Source of the DNA: Pigoraptor vietnamica
Lineage: Eukaryota > Opisthokonta > Filasterea
DNA length: 64,000 nucleotides
Direction of reading: 5' to 3'
Assembly: GCA_943704525.1 (NCBI GenBank)
Contig: CALSCQ010000225.1
Span: 24,274 to 88,273, forward strand
Shown: positions 50,251 through 62,900 of the stretch, piece by piece
Layout: every line of letters starts with the position of its first letter
How positions within the stretch are numbered: the first letter of the stretch is position 1
The notes under the pieces: model-generated
Seen by the model: the letters and a program-made list of their open reading frames with translations, nothing else
The model's database searches: none
What the model was told of the DNA's origin: nothing
Translations under genes and position numbers: made by a program

Positions 50251-53200
50251 CACAGCACACACAGCACACCCACTTCTCATTAAGCGGGATCACCGAGTGT
50301 CCGTCCTTGTACTCGATGAGGGCCAGCGCAACCAGTTGCGTGCACGGCACACCCGGGAGGCAGTCGGGGAAGCCAAGCTTTCCGATAATGGCAGAGTATG
50401 GGACGCTGTAGTACGTGTCGTCCTCAAGGCCCGCCATGTCGAGCTCGGCGCTGCTGGCCTGCTCGACAGAGAACGTCTCGACGCCGTAGTACGTGTTGGC
50501 GTTCTCGTCCGTCACGCGCGTGGGGCTGAGCAGCTGCGTCGCCATGTTCAGCGCATACAGGCGGTCCCCATCGCGCGCGGCAATGCCGGCATCCATCGCC
50601 GCATCCGAAGACCGCGCCAAAAGCCGGCGCATCCGAAGGGAGAGCTCCCTGAGGGGCGTCGCGGGCGCGTCGGAGACGTCGCGCCGGCCTTGGTTGTTCC
50701 GCTGCGCGTTGCGAGAGACGGCGAGCATGCGGCCGGCGAGCTTAAATGCGACGCCGTCCAGGCGAAGCGACGATTCGGTGGACACTTGCAAGAGATACGT
50801 GACGAGAAGTTCGATGGCCTCCGCGGCTCGCAAGATAAGGCACTCTTTCGTATACTCGAGGAACGACGTGAGGTAGAGGAGGCGGTTGATCGCGTCGCTC
50901 GTCACGACGAGGTTCTCCGCGACATAGATCAGGTTGCTGATGTAAGCGTTGACGAACCCACCGGCCTTGATGCAGCCGCCGCCAAAAAAAGTCTGGGCGA
51001 CTGTGTACAGGCGGAGGATCACCTCTTCAAACTGGAACGTGTCCACCAGATTCATGACGGGGTTCATCGTATCGATGAGCGCGGCGGTAACGTCGTCGTC
51101 GCTCGCAAAAGCGGCATTGAAGCTGACCGCGTCGAGGTCAATGGAAGCCTCAGCATATGCGCCGTACTTGTCGTACGTGCGCGAGACGAACGTCTGCTTG
51201 CCCGTCGTCGACGAGGGAATGTACGGCAGGTCCAGAGTCGAGTCCTCGATGAGTCCGGACAAGCTAAAGTGGAAGTCCGCGCCGTAGACGTTGTCGCTGA
51301 CGAGCATGAAAAACGAGTAGCGGAGGGGCAAGTCGTCGTTGTCATCCGACCACCCGTTCGAGTTCAGCGAGGCCGCCGATTTCTCGTCGTTCTCGTCCCC
51401 TTCGAGTTCTCCGCCGACCGGCGCAGTGTTCAGCACGACGAAAACGCCGGCTGAACCACTCAGCTCGCCCCGCACCACCGTGAAGATAAAGCGGTAAACG
51501 GCGCCCACGGCCAGCGTGCCGGGGACGAGGCACAGGAAGCGCTGGTTGACGTCCACGCTGTTCGAGCAGAAACTGTCGCCAGAGTCAAGAGCAACGTTGG
51601 CGTAGTCCGGATCGACGCTCCACGTGATGCTGTTCGGCTTGACGACGTCGTGGTCGAAGATACCCTCCAGCACGACATTCTCGCTGGCCGACTGCTTGCC
51701 GACAAACGAGAGGGCGCGCGCAAACACGCGCAGCGACTGGCTCTCCTCGGGCACAATCGTGAGCGACGCAGACTGCTGGCGCTCGCCCTTCGACCCCGTG
51801 AGCGTGATCGTGTACTCGCGGCCGGCGTCGAGCGTGTGCGCAGGGAGCGTCAGCAGGCGCCCAGACACGTCCTTGACGATCGTCCCAAATATGGGCGTGC
51901 CGTCGGTGGTCGCACACGGGCCTTGCTCCTCGACGTCCAGACAGTCCCACGAGAGTGTGCACGGCACCTTCAGCTTGGGGTCCTCGTCAATGTCCTTGCA
52001 CTCGGACGAGAGCTCGATCTTGTGCGCGCTGCTGACCTTGCGGGGGCCAACAATGCGCACGTCCAGCGGCGATGCAAGCACGTCGATCGACTGCGAGACA
52101 GACACGCCCGCGGCGTCCGGATCCTTGCTGTCGCGGACGGTCAGCGTGATCGTGTACTTTGCGTTCGCCTGGAGCGTGTAAGGGGGGAGAACGAGCACGC
52201 TCGAGGAAGACGTCGGTCCGAGCGATATGGAAGAGTCCGAGATGGCCCACGAGTACGCCCACGAGGGGCTTTTTCCTTCGCACTCCGGAAAGCTGACGAT
52301 GCTGCGGACGACAAGCTTGTTGTACCTCGAGAACGAGCGCGTGGCACCTCCCTCGATGCCGACAACGGGCTCTCCACTGTTGGCGGTCGCAGTCGTCGTG
52401 ACAAAGTTGCTCTGCACACCGAGGTAGTTGGTCGCGCGCACGGCAAACGTGTACGTGGCACCCGAAGTGATATTCTCCGCGGGTATCGTCACGCGCCCGA
52501 CGAGCGCCGTGTCAAACAGCTCGATAATGTCAGAGACGTCGTCGTCGCCGACAGCCGAAATGGCCCACGCGAACGTCGTCGCGCGGCCGCCAGTGCCACC
52601 GACCGTGTCAAACGACACGATCGTCGGCGAGCAAAGTGAGAGTGTGGCGGGAACCTTCAGGATAACGACAGGGACGAGCGGGTTCGCGGGAGCGTACGTG
52701 AGCGTCGCACTGCCGGTGGACGCCCCGGAAAACTCGGCGTCGCTGCGCGCAATGTCCGACGCAATCGTGACCGCGTCGCCGGGCCTCACCGTCGCCCGCT
52801 TGTGCAGGACAAACACGTAGACGGTGGACGAGCGGCGCGTGCACACGCTGAAGACAAAGGCGCTCGTCGGCGTCGAGAGATCCTTTGCATCCTTCTGCTG
52901 CGAGTCCTTGATAATCTTGGCGCAGTTGGCAGTTTCAGCGACCGGGTAGGAAAGCGTGAGGCGCACTTCGAGGCCAGAGTCCGAGATGTCCGCGCCGACG
53001 AGCGTGATACCAGGCGCAAGCACCTTCACACTCGCCGCATCTGTGGAGGGGTATGTTCCGCCGAGCGACAGCGCCACCTTCAGAAGGCCCGACACGGACG
53101 GTGCCGTAATGGTGCACGTCGCGTTCGCTGCGTCCGTGACGGTTGCGCCCACGGTCCACGAGGACGCCTTCTTCCCGCTCAGCCAGTACTCAACGAGGCA

Positions 53201-55715
53201 AGTCGTGCCATCCGTCTGCAGGAAACCGCCGGACTGCGACGTGAAGTGGAAAAGGTTGGTCGAGCCGATGTCCACGGTCGCGGGAGAGGTGAGGCTCGCG
53301 TCCAACGCCCCGAAGACGATAAACGTCGGGTCAGTGTACTTCGTTCCCGCGGTCGTCGGAACGCCGATAGAATAGACGCCCGACTTGAGGGCCCCCTTGC
53401 CCACGCGACAGACAATCTTTGTCGCATCGCCAAACGTGCCCGACGTCGTCGTCTCGTCGCCGCCCGGGTTCTTGAAGCGGCACATCGCGCTTGCGTCGGT
53501 ACCGGCCGCCAAGCCCGAACCGTAAACCGTCACGTCCCCGCCGTCCGCGCGCATGACCGCAAACGGTAAGAATTTACCGACGGTGACGCACGCATTCGTT
53601 CCGTCGCACACGCCACAGAAGTCCTTGACCTTGCCGCTGTTGGGCACGCCGTCGCATCCCTTGCACGACTCGCCGTTTCCGCCACACTTTCCACAAGCGT
53701 CCAGCGTAGAGTTTGCGGACACGCCCGTGTTCCCTCCGTAGCAGACGCCGCACACATCCAGCTTGGCCATGCCGCGGCAGTCCCCGTTGCAGTCAATGTA
53801 GCGCTTCTTGCTATCGGGCCTGCTCTTCTCCGCGCACACGCCGCACTTGTCGATCGCAAACTGGCCGTTGCACTTGTTCGCACAGTCCATCCCCGTCGTG
53901 TTTGACCTCCCCGTCTTGCCGCCCACGCACACGTTGCACACGTTAATGTACGCGCTGCCGTTGCAGTCGCCGTTGCAGTCCTTGTTGGCGTTGGGCACCC
54001 GGTTGGTCGTGCCGCCCGAGCACACGCCGCAATCGTCCACAGCCGCCGAGCCGCCGCACACGCCCGCGCAGTCTTTGTTCTTGTTCTTTCCGCCGCACAC
54101 TTTGCAGTCGTCGATCGTCAGCCCAGAGTCCTTGACGCCATCGCAGCCGACGCATGCCGACTTGCCGTCGCAGACGCCGCACACATCGAACACCTTACCG
54201 GACCGGAGCACGCCGTCGCAGCCCACGCAGTTGTTGCTGCCGCCGCACTCACCGCAAGAATCCTTCTTGACCTTCGAACCGTCCACGCCGTCACAACCCT
54301 TGCGCTGGATAGTGAGCGCGACAGCCGTGGCGCTGATCGTGTCGCGGATCGACGCGTCGTTCACATTGACGATGTTAAGCTCCTTGAAGCGCGTCTGGTC
54401 CCAGCCGCGCACGACAACTTTCGCGTCGCCGAGATACTCCGGGAGCGGACGGAAGCGAATAGACGCCGTCGGACCCAGCAAGAGCGCAGACGACGACGAG
54501 ACAGAGAACGGGACCCACGTGGCCGAGTCTTTCACCTTGTACTGCCACGAGCCCGTCGTGGTGGACGACGAGACTTCGGCGATGACGAGACCCATGGGAT
54601 CGGCCTGCGCGTCCACAAAGAAGGCGTTGGCGATGTCGCTGACCAAGATGCTCGTCGCCGCGGGCTCGGCGTTCACGTCCGAGAAAGGATTGGCCGGCAG
54701 CTTGCCCGTCGTCGCGCCCTTCACAGTGGGGGCCGTGTTGACGGGGACGACGTTGATTTTCAAGGGCGCCGTCAGCTCGCTGTAGATCGACTGACCGTCG
54801 GGGATCGGGCAGAGCGTGCTCTTGTGCCACACGCCAAACACGGCCGTCGCCTGGCCAAAGTAGTCCTTGACAGGGTTGAAGCGAATCGACGCCCACGCGG
54901 GGAGGTCTGCCGGGAACGTCGCAATCTCCGTCCACTTGACGCGCGCAGAGTCGTACGAGACCTCCCACTTGCCGTGCGCTGTGTCCGCCGACAGAAAGTG
55001 GAGGCCCGGCGCAAAGTTCACGATGTCGTCAAAAAACCAGCGCAGCTCCTTGTCGCCGAGGGTCGACACGAGCGGGCTGATCGCGCGCAGCGTGCCGATG
55101 TCCGCGTTGATGAGCGCGGCCTTCCCCTTGCTCTCGTCCGCGAAATCCGCCTTGAGGCGCTCGAGCAGCGCCGACAGCATCGTGAAAATGGTCTTCGGCT
55201 CAAGGTCGGTGAATATCGACATGTCCGGGTCGAGCGCACGCCCGTCCTTCATAATGTCGACGACCTTCACGCCGAGGTTGAGCGCCGCCGCGACGTTCTG
55301 GCCAATGTCGGCGCTGTACGGCACGTCGCTCAGGAGGACGGGGCGGGCGCTCTTCTTGGTGCAGCGCGGCGCCAGCGTCGCGACAACCGACTTCGCCTTG
55401 ATGTTCGAGCGGCCCATGGTTTGCGTAAAGGCAATGTTGACCTTTTTCGCGGTGATGTTCGAGACGGTGACGACCTGAGGGACCGAGTCGTTGTTGTCGA
55501 ACGTCAGCCTCGAGGGTGACACGGGCGTGTAGGCGTCGTCCGAGGTCACGTCAAACACAGCGTAGTGGTCCAGAGGGTCTCGGGTGAGAGAGACGCTGAC
55601 AGTTTGCTGCTCGCCGACGCGATACGTCGTCGTCTCGGTCTTGACGACAAGGGACGTGACTGCGCGTGCACACGATGCGTCAGTGTCAGTGGCCACAGGC
55701 GTCGAAAAGCAGAAA

Positions 55716-55777
<62 letters not shown>

Positions 55778-58693
55778 CATTGTGGCACGCGTCCAGACAG
55801 AATAGTGAGCTACATGGTGAAGAACATACGACAGCGTCTCGTGCACAAATGTGGTCTAAAGTGTAGAGTGAAAAGTACGACGCCCGCAAGTGCGATGAAC
55901 GCGCATGACGCGTGGCCACCCTACTTACGCGGCTGCACAGTGAAGGGCTCCATGCTCTTCGTAAGCACGTATTCGTCCCCAACGAACAGCTCATAGTGGT
56001 CGGACGCTATCTCCGAAGTGTAAGTGAGCGTCTTGTTCGCATCCGAAGTGCCCTTGCCGATGAGGAGCTTGCCACCATCGCTCTTGGACTCGAAACTGAA
56101 CGGAATCGCACGGCGGGCGACGCCGTCGACGTAGAATGAGACGATAAACTTCTCGTTCACTTCGTACGTGTCGTGCTCCGTCCTGGCCGAGAGCGTGAGC
56201 ACTGCGGCAAACATGCAAGCAGCGGTCAGCACATAAAACGAAAGGACACACAAGAGCAACGTCTTCCACAAACGGATACCGCACGTGCCCGAACTCAAGA
56301 CATGTAGTAAAATGATTGCTGGCGACGCCCCGTGCAAACGTCGGATGTGAAATGCGCAACAACGCCGACGCACCGTTCGGCACGAGCCACAGCGGGTTGC
56401 AGCGTGCATGATCAAAGCACGGGGCACGCTTGAGGCGGCATCCCTGCGTGTAGTCGAGGGGTATGTACGGCGTGCAGTCGTCGATAAAGTCCTCTGCGAT
56501 GACACAGAGGCGCTTGTCGGTGAGCCTCTCGAGATTGGTCACAATAGACTTTGAAGACAGGCGCAACAGCGTTAACATGGGTAACACGTGGAAGGGAAGG
56601 GCATGCGGCCGAGTCCGGTCCGACACGCACCGTCGTACGGCTTGTAATGTCCCCGCAGCGATTTCTTCGCGGTAAACTCGTTGATGCGGGCGTCGTCGCT
56701 CTCAAAATCGATCGTCTCGTAGTCACCCGCGCCCGCAGAGTACACGCGCACGACGTACGTCGCGTCCCAGTCGGCCTTGGAGATGACGAAGGGGTGTGGG
56801 CTGAACCTCAGCTTCGAATCCGCGCCCCCAGACGGCTTGAACGTAATGGTGAGATCGGCGAGAGGCTCTTCCGTGAGCGTAAAATGGATGTGGGCGCCGT
56901 GACGGCCCGACGAAACGGGGACAATCTTGTCGGCGAACGTCACTGCGCGCTGCTCGTAGAAACGAATCGACGGCACTGGCGGAGGATTGTGCGCGCGCGC
57001 GTCACCGCACAGAAATGCGAACAAGGCTCTCGACCACACAAGACACAGGCGACATGCGTGACAGAGGGAGAGAGGCGTTGCACGAGCGATCAAAGAAATC
57101 GAAGCACATGCTCACCGTCGGGCACGTGGTGCTCCGCGACGCAGTTGCGCACTTTGCAGGGCTTGAGGATCTCCTTGCACCCGTACGGCTCAGATTTGCC
57201 GGTGCACTCATCAATGAAGGCGGCTGCGCACACGGTGGACACTCAAACAGGGCGCACTGAAACATAACCACACGACACGCTAAGAAGACCGGCTCGCAAG
57301 GCGCGGCACAGCTCAAAGGCGCAGTACAGACGAACGGGACAGTGCACAGCCCACTTGGGGACTCGGTGTCTGATTCGCCACTCACGCAGCACAGTGTAGA
57401 GGCCGTCCGAATTGATCCCGACCGTGAACCGGTCCACCGGATGGAACTCAAAGCGCACGGGAATCGACGTCTCCGCCAGAGCCTTGATGCTGATCGTGTG
57501 CGTCTCGGCGTAGTTGCTCTTCGTGAACGTGAGCTTCGTCGACTCGAGGATTTCAAAGTTGCCGGGCGCCGTAACCTTCACGACAACGTCGGCGTCCGTC
57601 GGCTCCTTTGTGAGCGTCAGCTTGAACACGGCGTAATGGCCGACCTGCACGTAGCCGTTCTTGTCGTCCACGAGAATGCCCGGCTCCACGAGCTTGAGGG
57701 CGCCGGCTGCGGGTGGACGTGCGGTCAAGTCCTCTGTCAGTCGCTTCAGGAGGAACGGCAACGGCAGCAGTGCCACCACAGCCGCACTGCAAACAGCATG
57801 GCGTATGGAAGCGTATGGCCCACCTGGCTTGCGCGGCGGACTTCCGGGCGTGGGGTTCGCGACGCAGCCATAAGGATAGCCGGGCGGGCATCCCTCTGCG
57901 TGTGTAGCGGTTGGGAGGGGGAGGGGGGAGTAAACGACATTGACTCAAATAAGCGGCCAGGAGTGGCGCAAAGTGCCGGATGGCGATATGTCACACACGC
58001 GCAACAATCAGCCTGCGCAGCCCACCTTCCACGACAAAGTTCCCGTTGGCGATCTCGGGCAGAACGTACTTGTCCGTCGATTCAAACGCAATTTTCTGCG
58101 GGTCCGCCGACGGCTCCGTGAAGGTCACCTTGATCGTTTGCGGAACGTCGTAGTTGCTGGGCGTGAACGTGAGAAACGCGGGATCCGTTGTCGCTTTCGT
58201 CAGGTTCGCTGCCATCACAACAACCTTGGCACCGGGTTTGCCGAGAAGGAAAATCTTGAACGGCACAGGATCGAGCGAGAACACGGTGACTTTCTGGTCC
58301 GCCGTAGTCGCCAGGCTCGAAATGAGAATGACGGGCGCTGGGACAAGGAGAGACAGAATAATGTCAACTTTTGCGCACGTACGTAGTCTTACAAGTGCGA
58401 GTGTCTGTAGAATGTGGCGCGTGAGACCGATGTGCGAGCAAAGAGTTGCACATTTCTTCTCATCCCGCCCACTGCATGCAAGTGCCACTTCAGCAGGACG
58501 CACCGGGACGCCTGGTCGTAACGTTCTTCTTGCAGCTCGACTTGAAGCAGTAAACCACTTTCGTGTCGCACCCGTGCGGGTAGTCGGTCGGGCAGTCGTT
58601 CAGATCGACGACGGTTGCATCGGCAGAGGACACTGTCGCAAAGAGAACTGCCGCCGCAAGCCCCACCAAGAGCGCGAGCCTTGAGCGCCACAT
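47867..58693 (-). CDS. Secreted mosaic protein: Cys/beta-sandwich modules, Cys-rich repeats, TIG-like, REJ and LRR domains
   Basis: Fifteen exons, 58504–58693, 58026–58337, 57824–57895, 57386–57706, 57116–57223, 56631–56975, 56374–56493, 55929–56201, 50274–55659, 49857–50017, 49197–49702, 48945–49033, 48656–48727, 48417–48488 and 47867–48077, give about 2745 residues. A signal peptide (MWRSRLALLVGLAAAVLFAT) comes first. Exons 1–8 alternate short Cys-rich modules (CPTDYPHGC, CPPGYPYGC, CTGKSEPYGC) with beta-sandwich modules sharing LTFTxSNYxxxxTI, similar to Calx-beta. The 5.4-kb exon 9 continues with about ten CGVCDGKxxC repeats, a TIG/IPT-like part and PKD/REJ-type repeats (YTITLTVRDSKDP). 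Then come an LRRNT (CTKCLCDD, VDCSDRGLLHLPGDVP), single-LRR exons and an LRRCT (NPWICDCAMIWFLEWA). No membrane helix or GPS motif was seen. It is probably a cell-surface or matrix adhesion or recognition protein. Confidence 0.82.
48732..48776. repeat. Poly-G homopolymer with 10-N gap
   Basis: 27 G, then 10 N (48759–48768), then 8 G. On the gene strand this is a poly-C tract directly before the 3' splice site (CGCAG) of an LRR exon. The true length is unknown because the assembly breaks here. Confidence 0.97.
50129..50247. repeat. CA/GT microsatellite in a mosaic-gene intron
   Basis: CA-rich on + (GT on the gene strand), imperfect at both ends and pure from about 50180 to 50246. It lies in the intron 50018–50273, starting about 27 nt from the 5' splice site. 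Confidence 0.95.
55717..55776. repeat. A60 homopolymer
   Basis: Sixty consecutive A on + (T60 on the gene strand) in the intron 55660–55928, ending about 57 nt upstream of the acceptor CGCGCAG of the 5.4-kb exon. The length is striking and may be approximate in the assembly. Confidence 0.97.
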
Positions 58694-59082
58694 TCTCGCT
58701 TTCGGAAAATGGCGCGATGGAACAGCGCCAAACCGAAAAGTACACACAAAACAAAACAACGAAAATAAGTGGCAAATTGAAGAGTGGGAGAGAGGAGAGA
58801 GAGAGAGGGAGAGGAGTGGGAGAGAGTGTGAGGGAGATGCGTCACAGGCCGAACAGTGCCCCTGAATTTTCGCCGGCTCCTCCTCTGTTGATGCCCCACC
58901 CTTACCAATTTCCTTATTTGGACGCAACCGCCGGTGCAAATTCCCACGGCAAGTCACGTGATCAACGGACACATTCATTGCGGCGCTCGAAACACACGCG
59001 CGCGCGAGCATCAGCCACTGAACCTTCATGGGGCCGGCAGTCGCAGCAAACGAGTTGTGCGGGCCCACCCGCGACGACTCGC
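58694..59082. promoter_or_regulatory. Spacer upstream of the mosaic surface gene
   Basis: About 390 nt between the mosaic gene start and the DOCK gene stop (both −). It has a GA-rich stretch (about 58790–58830). It must hold the DOCK 3'UTR and the mosaic gene promoter; no specific element was recognised. Confidence 0.5.
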
Positions 59083-59896
59083 CTAATTGACGTCCTCGCC
59101 GAGGATCTTGAGCGCCTTCGGTTTGATGGACGGTCGCACGGGACGCGCCGGCTTGGTGTCGCCATCCCCGGCGAAAGAGCTGCGAGACGTCGACTGCGAC
59201 GACTCCTCGTCGCGCACGGCGGCGACGGCGGCGGGCTTGGGCGCATCCTCGGCGTCGGCGGGGCGCTGGTATTTCTCCTTCATGTCCGCGAAGAACGTCT
59301 CCATCTTTGTGTGGAGGGCGCGCATCTCGTCGGGCACGAGGCGGTTGTGGAGCACGAGCCCAGACTCGAGGATCTGCATCTGCTGGTCCATGGCCTCCTT
59401 GAGCTGCTTGACAAAGTCGGCGTGGTGAGGGTACAGCTGCAAGTAGGACTTGACGAAGAACGCCTTCTTGTACATCTCGGTGCCGCCGTTGACGGCCGCG
59501 TCGATCACGCCGTTGAGGGCCATCGTCAGCGGGTTGACGTTGAAGGCGCCCGTCATGCTCTCGTACTTGTTGCACATGCTGATCAGCTCGCGGTTCTTGC
59601 TGACCATCGCGTCGCACGCGTTCTCGATCGGAGAAATCTCCACCTGCGTCGTCGATACAGAGCATGAATTGGTGGGCACTAGGGGTGGCGCGTATATCAA
59701 TGAGAGCCATAGAGGAAAACGACCACGCACCCTCTCCGTCTTGAGCACTTCCGCGCGACGAAGAATGCCGGGGAGATTGTCCTCGGTGACGAGAATCGTC
59801 TTCTCCGTCCACAGGTCCTGCAATGGGGCGTCACGTGAGCGACGGTCCGTGCACTTGCATCTCTCGCCTCAAGCAGTGCCGCACTCACACTCACAG

Positions 59897-59950
<54 letters not shown>

Positions 59951-62900
59951 GCCAGAACTCAATCGACACGAGCACGCAACTCCAATGCACCCAGAACTCG
60001 CGATACTAGCACTCCAACAACAGTAGCACATCCAACCCACCGCAAATTCGTTCCCGCTCTTGGCGCCCTTGCGGAACGGGCGCGCAAACGTGAACGTGTT
60101 GACGTCGTTCACGTCAAAATACTTCTCAATGACCTCGGGCACCTTGCGTCCCTTGAAGCGCTCGCGCGTGCGGACGGGATCGACCTTGACAATCTGAATG
60201 TCTGTGGGCGGTAACAACAGGCGGAGGCGAGAATCAAGGAGCACAACAGTGCTGTCACACTGAGCGAGCGAGCAGAGTTGGATAAGCTCAAATTATGGAC
60301 GTGTGTCCATCGACTCCACTGACGAGTGAGAGGGAGCAAGCCGTTTAGTGTGAGTGGGTGGATGGGCGTCAGAGGGTGTGCGTAATCCAATTTTTTGGTG
60401 TGGCGGATACGCTGCTTCTCCGAGCTCAGCACAGACTCGTCCGGCGGCGTGTTCGTCTTGAGAATCTGCGGCGCACAGTGTCAGTCGGACCAATTCTTCC
60501 AGGCCGCTCAGCAGCCACAGCACGCAATTGCTGACAGCGCCGAGCGTGTCAAAACTGTTTGAAACTGTCAAACTGTCATCACGTGGCATGGGAAGCGCCC
60601 AAATTAGCTCGGCATTAGTATGGGCTATGTATGAAGGCCCATTGACCAACTGACCAGAAAACATCCAGGCCGCTCAACACCCTCACTCCGCAGCCTCAAC
60701 ATGCAGTCTCAGTCGAACCACTCACTTAACAGCCACAACACTGCTCACAACGGCGTGAAGCGTGACACGCAAGGCCCACCTGCGCGTCGGGGTACTGGTT
60801 CTGGACGCGCTCGCAGAAGTTGGCGATGCGCTCGAGCTCCTCGCCGCGGAAGATAAACTCCTTGTTCTGCACACAGGGGGAAAAGCGTCTCAGTGGGCGT
60901 GCGGCACGTGACCAGCAGGACATACCAACAAAGGAGTTTTAAAACAGAAACATAGCTAAGTCACGCACACAACACGCCACGGTGGACTGCGCATCTCAAC
61001 CCGCAGTAACACGCACCCGGATGCTGGCGGGGAAGCCCTTGCCGTAGTAACCGACGCGGAAATACTCCGAGTAGTAGCGCGGCACCGACACGATGTTCTC
61101 GAAGAAGCGCGCCTCGCGCTGCAATGGGGTAACGACTGTTACGCAACGCGCGCATTGCAATATACGCAACATCCGCCTTTCGCCAAGAGGGACGACGACA
61201 AGAGTACGTATGACGGTGACATCAGGCAGCAAGAGGCAAGAACCCCTGTTCCAAGTCTCGCGCGACAGCTGCACATTACGAGCACTGACCTGCAGAATCT
61301 GCGACATCTTCGCATAGTCGAAGAGCTCCGACTCGTACTGGTCGGCGAGCTCCTTGCAGAGGGTGATGGCGTTCTCCCACGCCTGCGCACAGAGAGATCA
61401 AGAACGTCAGAACAAAGCTTGCAAAGTCACACGCTTCGTGCGTGTGGGTGCGTGTGAGTGTGTGTGTGTGTGTGTGTGTGCATGCATGCGCGTGTCACGT
61501 ACCTTGCCCTTGTCGAAGTAGTTGATGATGTCCGTGTAGATGAGCTCCTTGCGCTGGCGGTGCGTCTGCTCGGGGTACTTGCCATAGCCGCGCAGCTTCT
61601 CGTTGGACCACTGCAGGTGCTCGGCGTGCTGTGCGATGCATGCGTGTTATTAGCACACACTATATGCAACGTCATGTTAAGAGAAGTAGAGAGGGAATGC
61701 GCGCGTGTGTGTGTGTGCGTGTGTGTGTGTGCGCGCGTGTGTGTGCGCGTGTGAGAGAAGGACGGATTTTGAACAGCAGACGGCATCTCACCAGCTGGAG
61801 ACAGAAGGCGGCTTCGGTGAAGTTGCCGCAGCGCACATGGAGTTCGCACAGGCGCTCGACGTACTGCGATCAAAACCACAGCATTTATGGTTAGGGTTAA
61901 GAGGCTTCAGACTCATAGAATTGCGAGCTGTGCACTGGGCGCACCTTGTAGTACATGTCCTCGCGGTTGCTCTCCTTGAAGAAGCGCATGAGCTTGAGCA
62001 GAACGGCCGAGCGTTCGTCCTTGTACTCCTCCTTCTCCCCCAGGACCTGCACACACACACGGGGCAGAAACCAATAATCTCAAACGGGCGTCCCACACAA
62101 CACGATCAGCAATAATGCCTTCACGAGAGCGGCGGATGCCAAGTGAAGACAACACAAACCGCGCAAGGACACATCGACGAGTTGCTGCAAACAACTCGAC
62201 ACGCACCCTCATCTGCTGGAGGAGCTCGAGGAGCGTCTGGACAGTGCGGACAAAGGCGACGCCGAGCTTGGCGAGCTGCGGGTTCTCGAGGAACTTCTTC
62301 TCCAGAATCTCGCCAAACATGGCGCGGAACTCGTCGTCGCCCTTTCCGGCGCCCACGAAAATGTCCAGCTTGTCGATCGTCTCGTTCTCGACCTGCGATG
62401 AAACGTGCAGGTGTATAGGTGCGGTCAAGGGTGAGCAAGGAAGAGGCGAGAGAGACGAGGAAGTGCCCACAACGTGCGAGGAGCACACGTGGAAGGAAAC
62501 GGATTCTACTGACACGCCGATCGAGTGTGAGTGAAGTAGGGACAGTCACCTGCACAAACGCGCCGGTGGTCGAAAACTCGCACTCGACAATGTCCACAAA
62601 GATGGGCAGCGTGGTGCGGCGGAGCTCGAGCTGCGGGACGAGCGTGATCTCGAGGAGAGGGCCGACGAGCGAGGGGATGAACTTGGTCTTGTTGGCGCCG
62701 AGCGTGTCCCACATCTCCTTGATGGTGTGGCCCATGCCGACGCGCATGTCGCCGTGGCTGCAGGGGAGGAGCCAGTGCATCAGGGTGCGTTCGGATAAGT
62801 GCGGGATGTGTGCGTGCGTGCGTGGGTGTATGGCCGAGTGTGTGTACGAGGGTGTGTGTGCGTGCGTCCGTGCGTGCGTGCATGCAACCATGAGCCCATT

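Noticed and set aside
51650-52639. Long + strand open frames opposite the mosaic gene
   Set aside because: GC-rich antisense frames (Arg/Ala-rich) without motifs; the − strand frame carries recognisable domains.
59890-60000. Coding exon between the two conserved DOCK exons (frame ending SIEFWQ before the GT tract)
   Set aside because: Direct splicing of NEFA to DLWTEKT reproduces the conserved DOCK sequence, so the stretch is intronic.
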